A program made the position numbers and the translations under genes. Shown in pieces: positions 24,434 through 31,668 of a DNA stretch of 64,000 nucleotides. How positions within the stretch are numbered: the stretch's first letter is position 1; each line of letters begins with the position of its first letter. The notes below the pieces were generated by a model that saw only the letters and a program-made list of their open reading frames with translations, did not search any database and was not told where the DNA came from. Location: contig DATKXK010000015.1 of NCBI GenBank assembly GCA_035529075.1, forward strand, positions 228,893 to 292,892. Reading direction: 5' to 3'. The stretch is from Acidobacteriota bacterium. GTDB taxonomy: Bacteria; Zixibacteria; MSB-5A5; GN15; FEB-12.

Positions 24434-25837
24434 TTGGAACACCGTTTGCGTAAAGCTGTTGGCATCCTGGCCGCGTGCGCGCTCACCGGCAGTGTGTGCG
24501 CCCAGCAGGACCTGATTATTGGTAACATCGACATCCCCTCCTTTCGGTGGGGCCGTCAGACCGCTACTTTTGAGGTCACCAACAACTCGGATTGGGTCAA
24601 GTACATCACCGTGGAGACGGAGATCCAGTTCGAGGGGACGTACCTCGACCCGGTGCGCAAAGTGCACACGTCCTATCCGCTGGCCTCGGGCGAGACCCGG
24701 ACGTTGACCCCGGAAATCGACATACCCGGCAACTACGGCAAAGCCAGCCTGTACATCCGGCTGTACGACGTCGTCGATACCCTGGACGACATACTTGCCG
24801 GGCAGAAAGTGTTTGAACAGCCGTTCCATCTGACTTTCCATATTCCTCCCGAGATCCAGCCTTACTTCCAGGAGAAGATCGTTCTGCCGCCGATGGTGGA
24901 CAACAACCCGGTCTGGGACAACGAATTCGCCCACCTCCTGCCGGTCTTGCTGGTGGAGGGAAAGTCGCTTCCCGAAATTGCGGCTCTCATGAACGCCGAC
25001 ACCGGTTTTGTCAAGGGCGTGGCCGAAGAGCTGCGCCGCAACGGGTCCCTGTACAAAAACAAGGACAGCACTTTCACACCCCTGTTTCCCGTGTTCCTGG
25101 TCGGGCAGGCCGAGGCGACAAAGCGACTGGTTGAGCAGGCTTCGGACCGGATGGCGGCCCTGATCCAAAACAATTTCAAGGACTACGACGCCGTACTGGA
25201 TAGCCTGGTCAGGGCGGACGCACTGACGACGGACAGTAATGACTTCCTGGACGGCGGGACGGTGCTGTACCGACGGTACCCGATGGTCGCGGGGCTTCTT
25301 CTCTGGTACCACCTGGGCCAGGTATTCATCACCGGTCGAACACCGCTGAGTATTTTCGACCAGACGGACCCGTGCCGTGCACGCATCGGCAAATACATGT
25401 ACGCGGTGCAGGGTGGGGACGTCTTCCAGGGGCGCCACTATTACAATTTGCGCCGTACCGGGACCGGCCTGGAGATTCTCTACGGCGACACGCTTCCGCG
25501 CCTGCGGTGTCCCTCCGGGGCCGGGGCCAGAGAGGCGGCGCGGGGGAGACCGGACTACCAGTACACGCCCGAGTTAACGCCGGAGCCGTTTTTAGTGTCG
25601 GCCGGCGTCGTGGCGCCGGCCCTGGTGGCCCTGAGCAAAGGTGTCGACGATGTCTTCCTGTCAATCCGCGATACCCTCACAAGCGTTTCTTCCGATCACG
25701 GTCATGAGACGGTTACGGTGGGTGAACGGTACTGGTTCTGGAACCAGTTGACTACGCGGACGATTGACAAGCTGGTCAAAAACGGGGTCCTGCAGCGGCG
25801 CGGCAACGGACAGTTCAGATTCACGGTGTCAGAATGA
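24434..25837 (+). CDS. Exported protein of unknown function with HTH-like segments
   Basis: 467 residues. The start is a TTG at 24434, fixed by an exact AGGAGG six bases upstream and by the signal peptide that follows (cut near VCAQQ). Residues 30-140 form a beta-sandwich-like domain (ATFEVTNNSDWVKYITV, then LYIRLYDVVDTLDD). Later text has helix-turn-helix flavour: SLPEIAALMNADTGFVKGVA near residue 180 and RTIDKLVKNGVLQRRGNG near the end, which would be odd in an exported protein. Family not recognised. The stop overlaps the start of the lipoprotein gene by four bases, so the two products probably work together in the envelope. Confidence 0.7.
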   Translation: MEHRLRKAVGILAACALTGSVCAQQDLIIGNIDIPSFRWGRQTATFEVTNNSDWVKYITVETEIQFEGTYLDPVRKVHTSYPLASGETRTLTPEIDIPGNYGKASLYIRLYDVVDTLDDILAGQKVFEQPFHLTFHIPPEIQPYFQEKIVLPPMVDNNPVWDNEFAHLLPVLLVEGKSLPEIAALMNADTGFVKGVAEELRRNGSLYKNKDSTFTPLFPVFLVGQAEATKRLVEQASDRMAALIQNNFKDYDAVLDSLVRADALTTDSNDFLDGGTVLYRRYPMVAGLLLWYHLGQVFITGRTPLSIFDQTDPCRARIGKYMYAVQGGDVFQGRHYYNLRRTGTGLEILYGDTLPRLRCPSGAGAREAARGRPDYQYTPELTPEPFLVSAGVVAPALVALSKGVDDVFLSIRDTLTSVSSDHGHETVTVGERYWFWNQLTTRTIDKLVKNGVLQRRGNGQFRFTVSE

Positions 25838-26283
25838 GCCCGGCGGCGGCACTCAGGGTGCTCCGCGTGCCGGTCGTTGCCGTGCTGGTCGGTCTTTTGA
25901 ACGGCTGTAGCAAGGAGACGCCCTCGCGCGAGCACATCCCGGTCCTCCGGCAGTGCATTCTCGACCTGCAAAGCGCCATAAGTTCCAGCAACCCGGCGGC
26001 CATCGACTCCCTTCTCTCCGTGCAGATACTGTCCAATGAGCAGGACTCCGATTCGCTTCTGTCGTTCGTTTACGGTCCCGACCGTGATTTCCCCTTCGAG
26101 CGCCTGGGCGACTGTGAGATGTTCTTCACGAGGGACAAGGCCCGGGTCGACTGCTATATCATGGACAGCACGGGCCGGCCGGACCGTCCCGTTACGCTGA
26201 CCTTTGTGTACGAACACGACCTCTGGCTGCTCAAGCGCTTCGAGCCCGGGCTGGCCAGGCCGCAGCCCGTTGAAGGGGAATAA
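25834..26283 (+). CDS. Small lipoprotein of unknown function
   Basis: 149 residues with a lipobox (VGLLNGC, cysteine near residue 25). The mature part is short and mixed alpha/beta: HIPVLRQCILDLQSAISSSN, then a segment ending DLWLLKRFEPGL, reminiscent of small NTF2-like or DUF-type accessory domains, but I make no assignment. It overlaps the previous gene by ATGA, which shows translational coupling. The unit ends in a terminator at 26288-26311. Confidence 0.7.
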   Translation: MSPAAALRVLRVPVVAVLVGLLNGCSKETPSREHIPVLRQCILDLQSAISSSNPAAIDSLLSVQILSNEQDSDSLLSFVYGPDRDFPFERLGDCEMFFTRDKARVDCYIMDSTGRPDRPVTLTFVYEHDLWLLKRFEPGLARPQPVEGE

Positions 26284-26287
26284 GAAA

Positions 26288-26311
26288 GGCGCCCCGGAGG
26301 GCGCCCTTTTT
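26288..26311. terminator. Bidirectional terminator between convergent genes
   Basis: GGCGCCC (26288-26294), loop CGGA, GGGCGCC (26299-26305), followed by TTTTT. A-rich sequence precedes the stem, so it can also serve the protease gene from the other side. Confidence 0.85.
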
Positions 26312-26344
26312 CAAACAACGACGAGTGTCGCTCGGGTCGCGTAC

Positions 26345-28144
26345 TTACAAATCTTGGCTCGCCGCTTCCGTTGTCATCAGTTTGGAATACTCCTGCGGCG
26401 TGGACAGGAGCCGGACGGCCTCCTGGACCGCCTTGTCGGACGTCAACACGACGTTTTCATACACGCCGCGTTCGCCGAACACGGAGGAGACTATTTCACG
26501 CTTGAGTGCCCGCTTGACGTACAGAAGTGATTCTTCGAAATCCGCGCTCTTTTCGCGTTCCACCATGTCGCTCAGTTCGTCCAGAGATGACTGGAAAACT
26601 TCTTCCTTGTCTTCCTCGGTGATGGTCTGGCGCATGTCTTCGAGGGCCACCTGCAACGCCGATTTGTACGTGAATTCCTTGTCCTTGATGAAGCCTCGGA
26701 ACTCCTCGGCGATCTCATCGGTCACCTCGAAGTCGGGACGGATATCGGGATGGTCGGCGACGTACTGTACGGCAAAGTCGAAGAACATCGACTTGCGCTC
26801 GAGGTTGATTTCAATCGTTTTCCACGTTTCGCGGTCGATCTCCACGTCGGGGATAATGCCGCCGCCTCCGTAAACGATGCGTCCGCCGTTTGTGTAAAAG
26901 ACTTCCTTCTCGCCGACCACGAGCGAGTCAGGCTGCTCTTCGTCGATCAGCGGGTGCTGCGGCGGTTCCTTTGACTGTTTCTCCGGCTTCTGGATACACC
27001 GGCCGGACGGAACGTAGTACTTGGCGGTGGTCAGCTTCAACGCCAGGGACCCGTCGTTGGCCACGGGAAATATCTGTTGAACCAGGCCCTTGCCATAGGT
27101 GGTGCTGCCCATGATGATACCGCGGTCCCAGTCCTGGATGGCCCCGGCCACGATCTCGGAGGCCGAGGCGGTCCCGGCGTCAACCAGCACCACTATCGGC
27201 TTATCCTGCGGGAGCAGAGGGGGACGCTCCGAGACATAGTGCCGTTCGGTGCTGATGTCCCGTCCCTTGGTATAGACAATCTCGCGCCCCTCGGTCAGGA
27301 ACAACTCGGCCACCTCCTTGGCCTGGTCCAGGAGCCCGCCGCCGTTGGAGCGAAGATCCAGTATGAGCGAGGAAACATCCTGCTTGTTCAGATCGCTGAT
27401 CGCCGTCCGCAACTCGTGGCCGGTTTCCTCGGCGAAGCGGGACAGGCGGACGTAGCCGATGTCGGTACCCGGGATGACGCCCGAGTAGTTGACGGACTTG
27501 AGTGCAATGACGGCTCGCTCGACCTCGAATTCGAGGAGGTCGGCGATTCCCGCCCGCTTGATCTGCAGCATCACGCTGGTCCCGGCGTCTCCGCGCATCA
27601 GTTCGGCCGCGTCCGACGAGTTCATGTCCTCGGTTGACTCACCGTCGATCATCCAGATGATGTCCCCGGCCCGCAGGCCCCTGCGATATGCCGGCGTGCC
27701 TTCAATCGGCGAGATGATGACGATATGACCGTCGCGAGCGTCGATCTGCATGCCCAGTCCCGAGTACTTGCCGTGGGTGCTCTCCATCAGCGCGTCGTAG
27801 GAAGACTTCTCCATGAGAACCGAAAAGCGGTCCAGGTCGGAGAGCATGCCGACAATCCCGGACTTGATCAACTGTTCGACGTCGACGTCCTCCATATAGT
27901 GATTGCGGACGCTGAACGAGGCCTGGGTCAGTTTCTTGACGTTCTTGAGAAATGTATCCCGGTCGCCGAGTGGAGGTTCGGGACTTTCGCTGGTCGTCTC
28001 ATTCAGATTTATGTGCACCGTGTCGGCCCACAGCACCGACTCCGGTTCGCCGGCTGTCTGGGACGCATCGCCCGGCCCTGCAAACCATATCAGCGCAAGT
28101 GCAAAGAGAGTAATACCAAAGAGCTGTACAGAGTACCGAACCAT
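26345..28144 (-). CDS. S41 family C-terminal processing peptidase
   Basis: 599 residues with an N-terminal hydrophobic segment (signal peptide or anchor). A PDZ domain covers about residues 125-210 (YSGLGMQIDARDGHIVI, then GLRAGDIIWMIDG). The S41 protease core follows: LILDLRSNGGGLLDQA, the catalytic serine in AGTASASEIVAGAIQD and the lysine in TYGKGLVQQIFPV. Such Ctp/Tsp enzymes trim or degrade envelope proteins from their C termini. The C-terminal extension of about 200 residues is charged and helical. Transcribed alone from a promoter at 28177-28204 and ended by the shared terminator at 26288-26311. Confidence 0.93.
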   Translation of the reverse strand: MVRYSVQLFGITLFALALIWFAGPGDASQTAGEPESVLWADTVHINLNETTSESPEPPLGDRDTFLKNVKKLTQASFSVRNHYMEDVDVEQLIKSGIVGMLSDLDRFSVLMEKSSYDALMESTHGKYSGLGMQIDARDGHIVIISPIEGTPAYRRGLRAGDIIWMIDGESTEDMNSSDAAELMRGDAGTSVMLQIKRAGIADLLEFEVERAVIALKSVNYSGVIPGTDIGYVRLSRFAEETGHELRTAISDLNKQDVSSLILDLRSNGGGLLDQAKEVAELFLTEGREIVYTKGRDISTERHYVSERPPLLPQDKPIVVLVDAGTASASEIVAGAIQDWDRGIIMGSTTYGKGLVQQIFPVANDGSLALKLTTAKYYVPSGRCIQKPEKQSKEPPQHPLIDEEQPDSLVVGEKEVFYTNGGRIVYGGGGIIPDVEIDRETWKTIEINLERKSMFFDFAVQYVADHPDIRPDFEVTDEIAEEFRGFIKDKEFTYKSALQVALEDMRQTITEEDKEEVFQSSLDELSDMVEREKSADFEESLLYVKRALKREIVSSVFGERGVYENVVLTSDKAVQEAVRLLSTPQEYSKLMTTEAASQDL

Positions 28145-28176
28145 CAGAGCCTCCAGTCTACGGCGATTTCAAGCGC

Positions 28177-28204
28177 AATGTAGCTACTGCCGGTTACTTG
28201 TCAA
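28177..28204 (-). promoter_or_regulatory. Promoter of the S41 peptidase gene
   Basis: Reverse-strand TTGACA (28199-28204), 16 bp, TACATT (28177-28182), about 30 bp before the start codon. Confidence 0.7.
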
Positions 28205-28435
28205 GTCAGGGCCGCCCGGCCAAGGTCCGTATCCCTTTACTATCTATTACAGTTAGCTTGACCATTTTGTTTCCAGAAGTCTTGGGCCCCGTTAAGTGTG
28301 CCGGACTAACCTCTTACCTTTCTTATCATTATGGCCCTTCACCTGCTGATAATAGTAACATTTCTCGTGCCCGTTCGTCCATAAATGTAGTAGTATTCCG
28401 ATCAGGCTCATGATCCTGAGGGTAACCGATCACCG

Positions 28436-29221
28436 ATGAGGCCGTTCAGGGAATCGTTCGCGTTTAGTGCCATCCTGCACCTGCTGTTTCCGGGACTGGG
28501 GTATCTCTTCTGGAAGGAGTATGCCTTTGGCATCTTTGTTTTCCTTATCATGTTGCTGGCCTCGGTCCTGTTCTTTGTTTCCTTTCTCGTAAGCGTGCCG
28601 TGGCACCTGAAACTTGTCCTTATGAGCCTGCCGCTGGTCTTCTACCTTTTCTCCTTTTTCGACCTGGCCAAGGCGGTCGGCATGCGGCGTGCCAAGCTCC
28701 GCCGCTCCGGGCGGGCAGCCATGGTATTCCTGCTGCTGGCGCTTGTGTATCAATTCCTGGCACCGAGCGCACCGGGCAACTTTGTCATCCGGAATCTCCC
28801 CGACGTTTACGTCATGAACCATAACCGCCTCGGACCCCTGTTTCGGAGAGGGGAGGTGCTGACGGCCAACCGGCTGGCATACTCCGCCAACCTCGTCTTC
28901 TTCAACTACCCCGTCTATCACTCGCTGCCGGCATACTTCGACGTCGTTCGATTTGCGGATCGCGACGACCGCAAGTACACGGGCCTCGTTGTCGGTCTGC
29001 CCGGTGACCGGATAGAAATGTCCGGCGGGACGCTGATTGTGAACGGGCGGCCCGAATATCATCAATTCGGGAACGCCTTCGGGCTGGCCGGGGATTGGCC
29101 GTTGACAGCGGCTCAGGACAACTCTATCTTGGTAGCTACTGTGAACCTTGGAACAATTGACAGCGTTCACCAAGTCTCGCTGCTGGCACTCATCGGTAAG
29201 GTTGACCGGCTGTTTCGATGA
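28436..29221 (+). CDS. Signal-peptidase-I-like membrane protein lacking the catalytic pair
   Basis: 261 residues. Four hydrophobic helices fill the first 110 residues, including a DUF-like LFPGLGYLFWKEYAFGIFVF pair. The rest follows the S26 signal peptidase layout: RRGEVLTANRL (box B end), YFDVVRFAD, VVGLPGDRIEMSGGTLIVNG (about residues 185-204). The serine expected in the SMxPT box is replaced by text reading VMNHNRLGPLF, and the lysine that precedes RVVGLPGD is replaced by glycine (KYTGLVVGLPGD). It is therefore probably not a peptidase in the usual sense, unless other residues substitute. The stop overlaps the HAD gene start (ATGA). Confidence 0.75.
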   Translation: MRPFRESFAFSAILHLLFPGLGYLFWKEYAFGIFVFLIMLLASVLFFVSFLVSVPWHLKLVLMSLPLVFYLFSFFDLAKAVGMRRAKLRRSGRAAMVFLLLALVYQFLAPSAPGNFVIRNLPDVYVMNHNRLGPLFRRGEVLTANRLAYSANLVFFNYPVYHSLPAYFDVVRFADRDDRKYTGLVVGLPGDRIEMSGGTLIVNGRPEYHQFGNAFGLAGDWPLTAAQDNSILVATVNLGTIDSVHQVSLLALIGKVDRLFR

Positions 29222-29865
29222 TCATCAGAAACCTCATCTTCGATCTCGACGGCACCCTGGTTGATTCCTCGGACGGGGTCGTGGAAGCCGTCAACTACTC
29301 TTTACGGTGCGCCGGCGCGCCGGAACGTCCACCCGACGTGATAAAGGCGTACATCGGTTACCCTCTGGAAGAAATGTACCGGGACTTTACGGACCTGCCG
29401 GTCGGGGAACTGCGCGAGCATTTCCGGATCAAGGCAGCCCGAACCGTTGTCCCCTCGGCTACAGCCCTCCAGGGAGCGGACTCGGTGCTTCGCACGTTGC
29501 ATGCGGCCGGCTACCGGATGGCCGTGGCCACGACCAAGATTCGGCAGCACGTTGACGGTATCCTGGCCAAGCTCGGCTGGGACGCGCTGGTCAGCGTCTC
29601 CGTGAGCGGCAACGAGGTCAAGCGGGTAAAGCCGGACCCCGAGCCTTTTCGCCTCGCCCTGCAGGGACTGGCCGGGACGCCCGAGGATACGCTGGCCGTC
29701 GGCGACACCATCAACGATGTGCTGGCCGCCAGGGCGGTGCCGATGCAAGTGGTGGCCGTGTCATCACCGTACGGCGGCAGGGAAAAATTGAAAGCGTCGA
29801 AACCCGACTTCTTTATCGAATCCATAGCCGAACTGCCCGCGTTACTCAACGGTGGCAGGTCCTGA
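29218..29865 (+). CDS. HAD-family phosphatase, phosphoglycolate-phosphatase-like
   Basis: 215 residues. Motif I is FDLDGTLVDSSDG with the nucleophile near residue 9. A helical cap domain follows. Motif II is VATTKIRQHVD, motif III lysine lies in VKPDPEPF and motif IV reads VGDTINDVLAA. Length and cap type match phosphoglycolate or pyrophosphate phosphatases (Gph/PpaX), but the substrate cannot be told from sequence. It overlaps the upstream membrane protein gene by four bases and is followed after 11 bp by ogt, so all three are likely one transcript. Confidence 0.88.
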   Translation: MIIRNLIFDLDGTLVDSSDGVVEAVNYSLRCAGAPERPPDVIKAYIGYPLEEMYRDFTDLPVGELREHFRIKAARTVVPSATALQGADSVLRTLHAAGYRMAVATTKIRQHVDGILAKLGWDALVSVSVSGNEVKRVKPDPEPFRLALQGLAGTPEDTLAVGDTINDVLAARAVPMQVVAVSSPYGGREKLKASKPDFFIESIAELPALLNGGRS

Positions 29866-29876
29866 CGGGAGGCTGT

Positions 29877-30377
29877 ATGAAAAAGCTCGATATACATTCG
29901 TTCAAGACACGTTTCGGGACCGTCAGGACGGCGGCCACCGGCGCGGGACTGGCACTCGTGTCGCTGCCCGGAGAGTCGGCGCGAGACTTTCAGCGGCGGG
30001 CGGAGAGTCTTTTCGGGGACTGCCGGCTCGGACGCGGGGGAGGCATCAACAAGCGGGCCGAGCAGCAGATTGCGGCCTTTCTGGAGGGCAGGCGCAGGCG
30101 CTTTTCCCTTCCGCTGGACCTGACGGGGACCGCGTTTCAGAAGAAGGTGCTCAGACGCGTGGCCAGGATCCCGTACGGTTCCACGATGACGTACGGAGAC
30201 ATCGCGCGGGCCGTCGGCCATCCGGCGGCCTCCCGTGCGGTCGGCGCCGCCAACGCCCGCAACGCGCTGCCGCTGGTGATTCCGTGCCATCGGGTCGTCA
30301 GCTCCACGGGCCTCGGCGGTTACGGGGGCGGTGTTGAACTTAAGAAAAAGCTGCTGCGGATGGAAGGTGCACTTTAA
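29877..30377 (+). CDS. ogt: Methylated-DNA--protein-cysteine methyltransferase
   Basis: 166 residues. The acceptor cysteine is in the strictly conserved LPLVIPCHRVVSSTG motif. The preceding helix-turn-helix region (YGSTMTYGDIARAVGHPAASRAVGAANA is the DNA-binding area, 30175-30260) is also well conserved. It repairs O6-alkylguanine by suicide transfer. The N-terminal Ada-like domain is short, as in Ogt. An independent A-rich leader and a 60-bp gap separate it from the aminopeptidase gene. Confidence 0.94.
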   Translation: MKKLDIHSFKTRFGTVRTAATGAGLALVSLPGESARDFQRRAESLFGDCRLGRGGGINKRAEQQIAAFLEGRRRRFSLPLDLTGTAFQKKVLRRVARIPYGSTMTYGDIARAVGHPAASRAVGAANARNALPLVIPCHRVVSSTGLGGYGGGVELKKKLLRMEGAL

Positions 30378-30436
30378 GTTCGTGACGAGCAATCTCTTCT
30401 CTTACGTGACAACCTGAAACAAACAGGGGAGTAAGT

Positions 30437-31537
30437 ATGGACCCTCGCGTGACAAGGCTGGCGAAACTGCTTCTTAACTACTCTCTTCGCCTGAAGAAAG
30501 GTCAATTGCTGAAGATACAGGGAGAGATAGCAACCCTGCCATTGATAAAGGCGGCCTATGAAGAAGCCGTCAGAATAGGCGCTCACCCTTATACGGACAT
30601 TATCGTCCCGGACAATCGAGAGATCCTGCTGAAGCATGGCTCGGACAATCAACTTGGGTACGTCACTCCGATGTCAAAGGTCGAAGTGAACAGGATCGAC
30701 GCCCTGCTGGCCATCTGGGGATCGGAGAACACCCGGTACCTCTCGGGGGTCAAGCCCAGGCGCCAGGTCCTCATGCAGCGGGCACGCAAGCCGTACCTCA
30801 CCAAGCTGTTCAAACGGTCGGCCGAGGGCAGTCTCAGGTGGGTCGGCACCCTGTATCCTACTCTGGCCGATGCCCAGCAAGCGGAACTGTCCCTGACCGA
30901 TTTTGCGGAGTTCGTCTATCGGGCCGGGCATCTGCAGGCCGCTGACCCCGCCAAGCACTGGAAAAAGGTGCAGAAGGAGCAGACGCGGCTGGGAAGGATA
31001 CTTGATCGCGTGGACCGGATTCACGTCCGAACGAGCGGCACGGACCTCAAGTTGCGCGCGAAAGGGCGCAAGTGGATCAGTTGTCACGGGACGCAGAACT
31101 TTCCGGACGGGGAGATATTCACGTCTCCCATCGAGGACTCCGCCGAAGGCAGGGTCCGGTTCTCATATCCTTCAGTTTATGCCGGGAGGGAAGTCGAGGG
31201 CGTCGAGCTGGAGTTCAGGAGAGGTCGGGTCGTGCGCGAATCGGCCGACAAGAACCTGCGGTATCTGACCGAGATGCTGAACATGGACACCGGGTCACGT
31301 CGACTCGGCGAGTTCGCCGTCGGCACCAACTACGATATCAAGCGCTTCTCGAAAAACACCCTTTTTGACGAGAAGATCGGCGGGACGTTCCACATGGCGC
31401 TGGGGGCTTCGATTCCCGAAGCGCGCGGCAAAAATAAGAGCGCTCTGCACTGGGACATGGTCTGCGATCTGAAAAAAGGCGGAGAGATTATTGCCGATGG
31501 TAAGGTGATCTACCGTAACGGCAAGTTCACCATCTAA
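30437..31537 (+). CDS. M29 family aminopeptidase
   Basis: 366 residues, with the start at an ATG shortly after AGGGGAG. The M29 (thermophilic aminopeptidase/AmpS) metal sites are present: Glu in FPDGEIFTSP, Glu in RLGEFAVGTN, His in GGTFHMALG, and His and Asp in ALHWDMV. No signal peptide, so it acts in the cytoplasm on short peptides. Family members are cobalt- or zinc-dependent. The gene ends shortly before the hairpin at 31571-31597. Confidence 0.92.
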   Translation: MDPRVTRLAKLLLNYSLRLKKGQLLKIQGEIATLPLIKAAYEEAVRIGAHPYTDIIVPDNREILLKHGSDNQLGYVTPMSKVEVNRIDALLAIWGSENTRYLSGVKPRRQVLMQRARKPYLTKLFKRSAEGSLRWVGTLYPTLADAQQAELSLTDFAEFVYRAGHLQAADPAKHWKKVQKEQTRLGRILDRVDRIHVRTSGTDLKLRAKGRKWISCHGTQNFPDGEIFTSPIEDSAEGRVRFSYPSVYAGREVEGVELEFRRGRVVRESADKNLRYLTEMLNMDTGSRRLGEFAVGTNYDIKRFSKNTLFDEKIGGTFHMALGASIPEARGKNKSALHWDMVCDLKKGGEIIADGKVIYRNGKFTI

Positions 31538-31570
31538 ACCGGGTTCCGCCCCGAGAGAATATCAAGAAAA

Positions 31571-31597
31571 ACCGGCCCGGCACAACGCCGGGCCGGT
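31571..31597. terminator. Bidirectional terminator between convergent genes
   Basis: ACCGGCCCGGC (31571-31581), loop ACAAC, GCCGGGCCGGT (31587-31597): an 11-bp perfect stem. The T-tract is strongest on the reverse strand (TTTTTCTTG), serving the subtilisin gene; it also closes the aminopeptidase gene. Confidence 0.8.
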
Positions 31598-31668
31598 TGG
31601 CTTTCAAGTCTCTGCTATGGTCAGCACATTTCCCCCCGAGGACCGCCGGCGCAACCGGCCGAACGCTC

